Source: Larkinella sp. C7 (lineage in GTDB: Bacteria; Bacteroidota; Bacteroidia; Cytophagales; Spirosomataceae). From it: DNA of 64,000 bases. Shown piece by piece: positions 57,864-64,000 of this stretch (within the stretch, counting starts at the first letter, position 1; every line of letters begins with the position of its first letter). A program made the position numbers and the translations under genes. The stretch spans positions 671,466 through 735,465 of the forward strand of contig NZ_VBSL01000002.1 of the NCBI RefSeq assembly GCF_006149005.1, written 5' to 3'. The notes under the pieces are model-generated. The model saw only the letters and a program-made list of their open reading frames with translations, was not told the origin of the DNA and made no database searches.

Positions 57864-58610
57864 ATGTGTACCGTTTCCTACCTTCCCCTGGCAATGGGTG
57901 AGTATTTGATCACCGCCAGCCGCGATGAAAAAACCGCCCGGCCTTCGGCACGCTTTCCGGTCAAAGCGACCCTCAATGGACAGACGGTTTACTTCCCACA
58001 GGATCCGCATGGACACGGTTCGTGGATTGCCACCGCCCACGAACCCGGTTTTACGCCCACTACGGTTTGCCTGCTGAACGGTGCTTTCCAGGCGCATACG
58101 GCCCGCCCGCCCTACCGCCACAGCCGGGGTCTGGTGGTTCTGGAGGTGTTCCGGTATGCCTCTCCGGGCGAATGGCTCGCCGGTTTTAATTTTGAAAACC
58201 TCGAACCCTTTACGCTGCTCATCCTGCAACCGGGGCAACTTTGGGAGGTTCGCTGGGATGGAAAAACCGCCCACAGCCGCCAGCCCGACCCGGCCCAACC
58301 CGCCATCTGGTCGTCTTCGACGCTCTATACGCCCCCGGTCGTTGCCCGTCGCGAAGCCTGGTTTCAGACGTGGCTCCGGCAACAAACGCAGTTTACCGTG
58401 GCCGGTATTCGCCAGTTTCACAAGCAGGCCGGCCGGGACGACCCACAGAATGCGGTGTTGATGAACCGGGGAAACGGGATGCAAACCCTCAGCCTGACCA
58501 CCGTTCGGCACCACCCGGACCACACCGAGATTTTCTACGAAGACCTGACAACGTCCCGATTCCTGTATCAGCAACTAACGCCATCCCATGAGCTTCGCTA
58601 CGCCCACTGA
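57864..58610 (+). CDS. NRDE (TANGO2-like) family protein
   Basis: 248 residues beginning Met-Cys, with Cys2 as the likely N-terminal nucleophile after Met removal, as in Ntn-type hydrolases. The NRDE motif appears as Ser-Arg-Asp-Glu in TASRDEKTARPSARFP. SWIATAH and CLLNG follow as expected. The function of the family is not settled. First gene of a four-gene plus-strand operon, overlapping the ATP-grasp gene by 23 bases. Confidence 0.88.
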   Translation: MCTVSYLPLAMGEYLITASRDEKTARPSARFPVKATLNGQTVYFPQDPHGHGSWIATAHEPGFTPTTVCLLNGAFQAHTARPPYRHSRGLVVLEVFRYASPGEWLAGFNFENLEPFTLLILQPGQLWEVRWDGKTAHSRQPDPAQPAIWSSSTLYTPPVVARREAWFQTWLRQQTQFTVAGIRQFHKQAGRDDPQNAVLMNRGNGMQTLSLTTVRHHPDHTEIFYEDLTTSRFLYQQLTPSHELRYAH

Positions 58611-59706
58611 ACGTCTCCGCCCCCCGGTTTTCGCTGCAGTTCCGGGCTGGGCCGACCGGCTCAGCCAACGGCTAGACCGGTTTCTGATTCGGCTCCGGCA
58701 CTGGGAATACTGGCCGTTTTCCGTGGTCTATTTCCCGGTAATCATCTATTACGGCTGGCTCGCGCTCAAGGCCCGTTCCTGGTTTTTCTTTTCAGCCAGT
58801 AACCCCGGCATTGAATCGGGCGGGATGCTGGGTGAATCGAAAATGGACATTCTGAACCGCATCGACGCACAGTACAAACCGAAAACCCTGTTTTTCCCCC
58901 AACCCACCATCGATGCGGTTCTGGATCAGATGCTGCTGGCCGATTGCTGGTTTCCCGTCGTGGCCAAGCCCGACCGTGGGGAGCGGGGATGGCGGGTCGA
59001 AAAAATCCATTCCGTCGCCGAATTGACGGCCTATCTGCACGATAGCCCGGCGGATTTGGCCCTGATTGTGCAGGAATATGTCGATGAACCGCTGGAACTG
59101 GGCGTGTTCTACTACCGGATGCCGGGCCAGCCGACGGGAACGGTTTCTTCCATCGTGGTCAAGGAGTTTTTGTCGGTGGTGGGTGATGGAACGTCTACAT
59201 TGCGGGAACTGCTCCGTCGGAATCCCCGCGCCCGGCTTCAATTACCGACTTTGATCGAACGGTATGGCGAGCGGTTGAACTCCGTGCCGGAACCCGGAGA
59301 AAATCCCGTTCTGGAGCCCATTGGCAACCACTGCCGGGGTACGAAGTTTCTGGATGGCCATTACCTGATTACGCCGGAACTGGTGGCGGTTTTCGACCGG
59401 ATCAGTCAGTCGGTAGACGGTTTTTACTACGGTCGCTACGACCTCCGCTGCCGCTCAATTGACGACCTCCACCGGGGACAAACCATCCGGATTCTGGAAC
59501 TCAACGGCGCCGGTGCCGAACCGGCGCACATCTACCAACCCGGTTCTTCGATCCGGACGGCCTGGCGGGTGTTGCTCCGACACTGGCAGGTGCTGTATGC
59601 CATCAGCCGGGCCAACCACCAACGCGGTGTCCCGTATATGACCTTCCGGGAAGCCCGAACCATTTACCGGCGAATTCAGCGTGACAAAGCCGCCAGACCG
59701 TCATGA
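58588..59706 (+). CDS. ATP-grasp family ligase-like protein
   Basis: 372 residues. The first 80 residues include a hydrophobic, aromatic segment (EYWPFSVVYFPVIIYYGWLAL) that suggests membrane contact. The ATP-grasp core runs from about 100: PVVAKPDRGERGWRV, then VQEYVDEPLELGVFY, GDGTSTLREL and, near 310, ILELNGAGAEP for metal binding. Ligases of this fold join an acid to an amine or thiol. The substrate is unknown; the tie to the NRDE gene (overlap 23 bases) and the LysE-type exporter (overlap four bases) suggests a product that is exported. Confidence 0.8.
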   Translation: MSFATPTERLRPPVFAAVPGWADRLSQRLDRFLIRLRHWEYWPFSVVYFPVIIYYGWLALKARSWFFFSASNPGIESGGMLGESKMDILNRIDAQYKPKTLFFPQPTIDAVLDQMLLADCWFPVVAKPDRGERGWRVEKIHSVAELTAYLHDSPADLALIVQEYVDEPLELGVFYYRMPGQPTGTVSSIVVKEFLSVVGDGTSTLRELLRRNPRARLQLPTLIERYGERLNSVPEPGENPVLEPIGNHCRGTKFLDGHYLITPELVAVFDRISQSVDGFYYGRYDLRCRSIDDLHRGQTIRILELNGAGAEPAHIYQPGSSIRTAWRVLLRHWQVLYAISRANHQRGVPYMTFREARTIYRRIQRDKAARPS

Positions 59707-60326
59707 TGCTGTTCGCCGGAAATTTTGTGGTGGGCTGGGTGGTTAGTTTTCTGGGGTCTCTGCCGCCGGGTGTTCTGAACCTGACCATCGTTCGGGTGTC
59801 GTTGCGGCAGGGGCTCCGGGCGGCTCTGAAATTTGCGCTGGCCTGTACCCTGATCGAGTTCCTCTATGGCTACATCGCGGTGTGGCTCACGGAACAGATC
59901 TCGCAATATGCCTTTTTTAAATATCTCACCGACGGATTCACCCTACTCCTGCTGTTGATTCTGGGGCTTTACTACCTCCGGAAACAAAGCCGCCAACCGT
60001 CACCCACCGACCAGCCAGTAACCAGCGCGTTCGGGTTGGGTCTTGGCCTGAGTGTTGTCAATGTGGCGGCTTTTCCGTTCTGGCTTTTTTATACGGTATT
60101 GCTCACCCAGAAAGGCTGGGTCAGTCTGACAGGCTCACCGTCGGTTCTGGTGTATGTGCTGGGGATTGCGCTGGGAACCCTGACCGGTTTGTGGTTTTTT
60201 GTTGGCCTAAGCCAGCGTTTGAATGCCGTTCTGGCGGCCCACCTTCACCGGTTCGACCGTGCCATGGGCTGGCTGTTTCTCGGCCTGGCCCTTGTCCAGG
60301 GCCTGGTACTGGCATCGAACCGATGA
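59703..60326 (+). CDS. LysE/RhtB-family transporter
   Basis: 207 residues, six membrane helices. The N-terminal segment SLPPGVLNLTIVRVSLRQG is the signature of amino-acid and small-metabolite exporters of the LysE superfamily. Central LGLYYLRKQSR loop then more helices. The start overlaps the ATP-grasp stop by four bases. In this context it might export a product of that ligase, which is an inference. Confidence 0.85.
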   Translation: MMLFAGNFVVGWVVSFLGSLPPGVLNLTIVRVSLRQGLRAALKFALACTLIEFLYGYIAVWLTEQISQYAFFKYLTDGFTLLLLLILGLYYLRKQSRQPSPTDQPVTSAFGLGLGLSVVNVAAFPFWLFYTVLLTQKGWVSLTGSPSVLVYVLGIALGTLTGLWFFVGLSQRLNAVLAAHLHRFDRAMGWLFLGLALVQGLVLASNR

Positions 60327-60360
60327 TTTTTTAACGATTGATTACTAACCCCCATTCATC

Positions 60361-60807
60361 ATGCAACGCAATTTTGTCCGTTTAACCGTCGTCTTTTTAT
60401 TCTTTTCCGCTGCGGCTTTTGCCCAGAAACCCGTCATTTTTTCAACATCCGACAAAGCCCTGGGCGGCTATGACCCGGTGGGTTATTTTACCGAAGGAAA
60501 ACCGGTCGTAGGGACCGATTCGCTGACCTGGACATGGCAGGGTGCCCACTGGCATTTTGCCAGTGAAAAAAACAAAACGGCTTTTCAGGCTGAACCCGAA
60601 CGGTTTGCGCCCCAATACGGCGGGTATTGTGCCTTCGGCATGTCGAGAGGCTACAAAGCTCCCACCCAACCCGATGCCTGGACGATCGTCGATAACAAGC
60701 TCTATCTCAATTACAACCAAAAAGTGCGGACGGAATGGAACAAGGACCGGCCTGGCTACATTCAAAAAGCGGATACGAACTGGGTTGAGGCAAGGGAGAA
60801 GAAATAG
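60361..60807 (+). CDS. Secreted YHS-domain protein (second copy)
   Basis: 148 residues, signal peptide 1-21 (LTVVFLFFSAAAFAQ). YHS-like core with GGYDPVGYFTEGK, HFASEKNK, FAPQYGGYCAFGMSRG and a final IQKADTNW. Clear paralog of the product at 51.6-52.1 kb: same GYDPV-YF, GG-aromatic-Cys-A and KAD-NW blocks. Closes the plus-strand operon, 34 bases after the transporter. Presence of one copy in each flanking operon is notable. Confidence 0.88.
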   Translation: MQRNFVRLTVVFLFFSAAAFAQKPVIFSTSDKALGGYDPVGYFTEGKPVVGTDSLTWTWQGAHWHFASEKNKTAFQAEPERFAPQYGGYCAFGMSRGYKAPTQPDAWTIVDNKLYLNYNQKVRTEWNKDRPGYIQKADTNWVEAREKK

Positions 60808-60830
60808 GGTCGCTGTCCGGGACGAAACGG

Positions 60831-61118
60831 CTACGTGGTTTCGTCCTGGTATTTTTTTAGCAGATTGTGAAACCATACGCGGTCGTTGTCCACCAGTTTG
60901 ATGTACAGCCGGAGATTCCCGACGGCACTTTCGTACGTAAATTTCCGGCTGGCATCGCCTTTTCGGAGCGCGTATTTTACCATTTTATCGACTACTTTAA
61001 AAAACCGGTCTTCATCGTCTCTCGCAAATTTTTCATCCCAGAACAATACCGTTGGGGAAGCCTCCGACGGCTTAAATGACAACCTGAATTTTGCCAAACC
61101 CATTTCTAATGTTTCCAT
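60831..61118 (-). CDS. Small protein of unknown function
   Basis: 95 residues, charged and helical, with FKVVDKMVKYALRKGD and a terminal FHNLLKKYQDETT. No signal peptide, membrane helix or recognised domain. The frame is intact with a plausible ATG and it does not lie antisense to a known gene. Convergent with the YHS gene at a 23-base distance. Confidence 0.6.
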   Translation of the reverse strand: METLEMGLAKFRLSFKPSEASPTVLFWDEKFARDDEDRFFKVVDKMVKYALRKGDASRKFTYESAVGNLRLYIKLVDNDRVWFHNLLKKYQDETT

Positions 61119-61213
61119 AGCAGTTCACCACTTCGGCGATTTTTTCATCGTTTCCCAGAAGGTAGGCAATTCATTTGGCATAACCTAATAATCAGACTTT
61201 TAACGGTGCCGCC

Positions 61214-61477
61214 CTATTCACACAAAGGGGTTGTCAAGGCTCGTTGATATTCTCTTTCCAGCCCGTGCATGACACTGGTTACCGGTAAGCCATCGAAAGC
61301 GGTCAGCGGCAGGTCGGTCCGTTTCCCCTCGTTATCGACCAGAAACGCCGAAAGAAGCCGACATCCTGAACCGGCAAAATAATTTAAAACCTCCATCAGG
61401 TGTTCCAGCTCATTGGAGTAGAGTCGGCAGGAACGGTTTTTTCCCTGTGAATAGCAAAGCGAAAAGTAAAGCCACAT
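61214..61477 (-). CDS. Small protein of unknown function
   Basis: 87 residues from the ATG at 61477 (MWLYFSLCYSQ). A longer frame exists up to 61642, but its N-terminal part is Arg-rich and unlike a protein start. The sequence includes CRLYSNELEHLMEVLNYF and a C-terminal half with FLVDNEGKRTDLPLTAFDG, a pattern typical of small conserved proteins I cannot name. It is likely cytoplasmic. Confidence 0.5.
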   Translation of the reverse strand: MWLYFSLCYSQGKNRSCRLYSNELEHLMEVLNYFAGSGCRLLSAFLVDNEGKRTDLPLTAFDGLPVTSVMHGLEREYQRALTTPLCE

Positions 61478-61636
61478 GTGTTGAGCAGAATTAGTAGACA
61501 AGCTAACCGGGGTATTATACGTTTGTCGGCCGTAAGATAGTAGAAACTCCCGGAACGCGTATCCAACGGCCCTTTTTTTTGTAAATAGAACGAATCCCCG
61601 GAAAAACTTCCCCATTCTAGTAGCACCTACACCTGA

Positions 61637-61666
61637 TTGCAATTCCCCAAGAATCGACTATATTTA
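61637..61666 (+). promoter_or_regulatory. Promoter candidate of the small membrane protein gene
   Basis: TTG at 61637-61639, 19 bases, TATATTTA at 61659-61666 (five of six fixed positions of TAnnTTTG). The ATG is 26 bases downstream. Confidence 0.55.
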
Positions 61667-61691
61667 GAGACGCAAAAAACCTTCTTCGATC

Positions 61692-61901
61692 ATGAAAAAA
61701 GCGGCCGGTATTGGGTTAATTCTTCTCTCCTTCTCCTTCGTCTACATGTCGGTTCAGGTCTATGCCAATGAGGAGGCCATGCGGGTGATCGATGAATACG
61801 GCTGGATGGCCGTCGTGGCCAAAATCGGTAGCGTCATTCTGTTTACCTACCTGGCTTTTACGTCGCTGATGCGGGGAATTGCCCTGATTCGCGAAGAGTA
61901 A
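61692..61901 (+). CDS. Two-helix small membrane protein
   Basis: 69 residues with membrane helices at about 5-23 and 42-62 and a short acidic loop (NEEAMRVIDEYG). No family recognised. Own promoter candidate. Function unknown. Confidence 0.65.
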   Translation: MKKAAGIGLILLSFSFVYMSVQVYANEEAMRVIDEYGWMAVVAKIGSVILFTYLAFTSLMRGIALIREE

Positions 61902-61962
61902 AATGCGTCTGGCCGTAGCGTATGTTCGGCGAATGCTGTAGCTTGCGGCCCATTTGTTTGCT

Positions 61963-62439
61963 ATGAAAAGATACGGATTTATGTTACTGGCCTGGGCCCT
62001 GCTAGCCGGCAGTTGCCAGCAGGCCGAGCAGGCTCCCTGCGACCCAACCATTCCTACCCTCAAGGCACCCGATTCGGAAATTACCGCTTTGAAAAAATAC
62101 ATTGATTCCAGCGGCATTTCCGCGATGGCCGATGGGCGAGGATTTTATTACAGCATCCAGGCACCCGGTTCCGGAACCAAACCAACGCTGTGTTCCGCCG
62201 TAACCGTCAATTATGTGGGGAAACTGACCAACGGAACCACTTTTGACAGTGCCAACAACATCACTTTTGGCTTAAACCAACTCATTGTGGGCTGGCAGGA
62301 AGGCATTCCGCTGATTGCTCCCGGTGGCAGCATTACACTGTATGTACCCCCCAGTTTGGCTTATGGCGCACAGGCCCTGAACGGGATTCCGGCCAATTCG
62401 ATTCTGGTGTTCACGATTGACCTCATCCAGAGCAATTAA
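61963..62439 (+). CDS. FKBP-type peptidyl-prolyl isomerase lipoprotein
   Basis: 158 residues from the ATG at 61963. Lipobox LAGSC with Cys18 gives a lipid-anchored periplasmic protein. The FKBP domain (about 60-158) has VTVNYVGKLTNGTTFDS, FGLNQLIVGWQEGIPL and YVPPSLAYGAQ, though the usual GxGxxIP is seen as GIP with variation. It helps fold proteins in the envelope. Convergent with the hydrolase, 17 bases away. Confidence 0.9.
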   Translation: MKRYGFMLLAWALLAGSCQQAEQAPCDPTIPTLKAPDSEITALKKYIDSSGISAMADGRGFYYSIQAPGSGTKPTLCSAVTVNYVGKLTNGTTFDSANNITFGLNQLIVGWQEGIPLIAPGGSITLYVPPSLAYGAQALNGIPANSILVFTIDLIQSN

Positions 62440-62456
62440 AAACGCCTTCGACCGGC

Positions 62457-63509
62457 TTAGCCGCCCTGAAGGTGTTGTGCGAAAACCGCTTTGGCCTTCG
62501 CCCACATGGCGTCGGACAGCACATGGCCCTGGCCCGGTTCAATAAAGGAAGTAAAATTACCGGCGGCACCGGCTTTCTGGTACGCCTGTGCAATTCGGGG
62601 AATGGCCTTCCGAACAAAGTCGATCGGTGAACCCGAGTCTTCTTCTCCAAAGTTCAGGTGCAGAACCCGGGGGGCAATAAGGGCCGCGATGTCGGGCGTA
62701 TCGCCGTATTGAAGCCAGCCCGGCACAAAGTTCGGAAAGCAATGCAGCAGGTGTTCGTGCTCAATGGCGGCATAGGATGGCAGACAACAATTTCCGACGA
62801 TGCATTTCAGCCGGTTTTCGAGCGGCCCCACCAGCCAGGAGTGCGTCGATCCCATCGAATGCCCGTAACAGCCGATCCGATTGGCACGTACTTCCGGACG
62901 GCTACTGAGATAATCGACGGCCCGGCGCATTTCCAGCACATTCTTCCAGGCCATACTTCGTCCCCGAACCACCTGGCGCAGAAACTCGAAGCGTTCGTAA
63001 TCGCCTTTTTTCAACTTCCCAGTCGGGTCCTGCCTTTCCTCAAAACAAAGTGCATCCGGACACAGCACGACGTAGCCTTCGCGCACCAGTGCCACGGCGG
63101 TATGGTGCATCGGGTTGCCGGCCAAACCGGCTGGCTCGGATTTGCCCAGGTGATACTCACCGTTGTGCTGGTGCCAGACGGCGATGGCCGGGGCCGGTTT
63201 TTGAGCTGTCGCCGATTCGGGGATCAGCAACAGCGCCGGAACCCGGTCGCCGGGCTCCACCTCGTAGGTGATCGATTCGATGCGGTAGCCGTCTTTTGGC
63301 ATCGTTTCCCGAAGCTGCGGCAGCAAGGGCGTGGGCTTGGGGAAAGGCCCGCCCAGGCAGGCCTGGTAGTGTTTCCGCAAGGTCTCGGCCGACAAAACCG
63401 GGGGGGCAGGTTGCAAACCGTCCACCATTGGCAAACTTCCGGCGGTGGATAGCACGCCCAGCCCGCCCATCAGTTGCGACTTCATAAAATTTCGTCTTGA
63501 GTGTTTCAT
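62457..63509 (-). CDS. Dienelactone-hydrolase-like alpha/beta hydrolase with twin-arginine-like leader
   Basis: 350 residues from the ATG at 63509 (a further upstream in-frame start would add 42 unlikely residues). The start SRRNFMKS with a hydrophobic stretch to about 30 resembles a Tat-exported leader. The nucleophile elbow GHSMGS has Ser218, and the C-terminal PGQGHVLSD provides a candidate catalytic His. PDALCFEERQDP is characteristic of this acyl-esterase branch. Likely a periplasmic esterase or peptidase-like hydrolase; substrate unknown. Confidence 0.82.
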   Translation of the reverse strand: MKHSRRNFMKSQLMGGLGVLSTAGSLPMVDGLQPAPPVLSAETLRKHYQACLGGPFPKPTPLLPQLRETMPKDGYRIESITYEVEPGDRVPALLLIPESATAQKPAPAIAVWHQHNGEYHLGKSEPAGLAGNPMHHTAVALVREGYVVLCPDALCFEERQDPTGKLKKGDYERFEFLRQVVRGRSMAWKNVLEMRRAVDYLSSRPEVRANRIGCYGHSMGSTHSWLVGPLENRLKCIVGNCCLPSYAAIEHEHLLHCFPNFVPGWLQYGDTPDIAALIAPRVLHLNFGEEDSGSPIDFVRKAIPRIAQAYQKAGAAGNFTSFIEPGQGHVLSDAMWAKAKAVFAQHLQGG

Positions 63510-63827
63510 TGTGAGGAAAACCGGTTTACCTGGTCCCGATCTGGAACGGGGTGAATTCCTGAAATTATTACAAAAAGTGACTAGTCGATTCATTGGTGAA
63601 GTTTTCCAGTAAAAAAAATCCATCCTTACAAACATTTTTTTTCAAGGCGGGTTTTGTAAGTGTAAATCGCGCCAAAGCGGGGTTGCTGTGAAAAGTGCCT
63701 AATTGAAAAAATAACCGTTTCAGTAGCGATATCATAGGGCCAGGGGACTTCCGTCGTCTGGCTTTTTTTGTACGATTTTATTCAAAAAATACAGTCACCA
63801 AAACCGTATTCCTTAGCTGCCAGAATC
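63510..63827. other. 318-base divergent gap containing an unassigned terminator
   Basis: No ATG-led plus-strand frame of useful size occurs between 63510 and the terminator at 63739. Composition is AT-rich. The stretch may encode a small RNA or a leader of the downstream gene. Confidence 0.5.
63739..63769 (+). terminator. Intrinsic terminator without an upstream plus-strand gene
   Basis: Stem GCCAG (63739-63743) and CTGGC (63758-63762), followed by seven T residues (63763-63769), in the orientation that stops plus-strand transcripts. The nearest upstream gene is on the minus strand and is divergent. The loop is 14 bases. Confidence 0.55.
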
Positions 63828-64000
63828 ATGTTACTTGACAAATCAATTCCGTTCACGTTTTTGTTTCGAAAAATTCGCCGGGAGGCTATGCTGGTATTTC
63901 TGTTTGCCAATGTGGTCGTTTTGGCCAAGTACTTTTTTCACCTTCGGTATTTGACCATTCCCATTGCGATTCCGACTTTGCTGGGTACCTGCATTTCGCT
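63828..64000 (+). CDS. Bestrophin-family channel, N-terminal part
   Basis: The first 57 codons run to the right edge. The start MLLDKSIPFTFLFRKIRREA is followed by a membrane helix and then PIAIPTLLGTCIS, which matches the start of the conserved region of bacterial bestrophins (IPFTLLGIALS-like in relatives). Bestrophins are pentameric anion or cation channels. Only part of the first third is visible, so this is provisional. Confidence 0.65.
   Translation, partial: MLLDKSIPFTFLFRKIRREAMLVFLFANVVVLAKYFFHLRYLTIPIAIPTLLGTCIS

Noticed and set aside
1-64000. tRNA or rRNA genes
   Set aside because: No T-arm GTTCGAATC-type sequence in a cloverleaf context and no rRNA-like stretch was seen in the gaps by eye.

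Overview
This window is a piece of a Bacteroidota chromosome, most like Cytophagales of the Spirosoma/Larkinella type. The pointers are promoter elements of the TTG...TAnnTTTG kind, the gene string ftsX-DUF3098-uppP-truB-ribF, a chorismate mutase/prephenate dehydratase fusion, a histidine kinase with an N-terminal beta-propeller, and many Wzz/SLBB/Wzm/Wzt-type surface polysaccharide genes. The genus is an inference. I see no rRNA, tRNA, IS element, prophage or CRISPR array.

Layout. 1-7.2 kb: the end of an HD-domain protein, a large nucleotide-transporter-like/HEAT/cyclic-nucleotide fusion, and a fused B12-dependent acyl-CoA mutase (icmF) whose frame carries two palindromic insertions. 7.5-13.2 kb: a GH63-type glucosidase, a secreted TPR protein and a DoxX protein. 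13.2-16.4 kb: an aldehyde oxidation module with an AraC-type regulator, an acetaldehyde dehydrogenase-type enzyme and DUF779; the gap upstream of the dehydrogenase has an AraC-like direct-repeat operator. 16.5-20.1 kb: a tightly overlapped housekeeping operon for cell division, undecaprenyl phosphate recycling, tRNA modification and FAD synthesis. 20.2-23.3 kb: pheA and parE on the minus strand. 23.6-47.6 kb: a 21-gene surface polysaccharide locus with an SLBB exporter, chain-length protein, ABC exporter, sugar aminotransferase, acetyltransferases, about ten glycosyltransferases, a polymerase/ligase and a WecA/MraY-type initiating enzyme.

48.0-60.8 kb looks like one envelope redox/metal island. 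A six-gene minus-strand operon (secreted YHS protein, DinB, DoxX-DM13 fusion, outer-membrane protein, YceI, lipoprotein MsrA) diverges from a two-component system (propeller hybrid kinase plus sigma-54 activator). A plus-strand operon (NRDE, ATP-grasp, LysE, second YHS protein) follows, with a sigma-54-like sequence in front. This grouping is the best candidate here for an undescribed system. 60.8-64 kb holds small unknown genes, an FKBP lipoprotein, an alpha/beta hydrolase and the start of a bestrophin-type channel, preceded by an intrinsic terminator with no gene upstream of it.

A second theme is a set of at least eight intergenic hairpins, each made of iterated 7-8 base words that differ from element to element. 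In two of them one arm is longer than the other by exactly one word.
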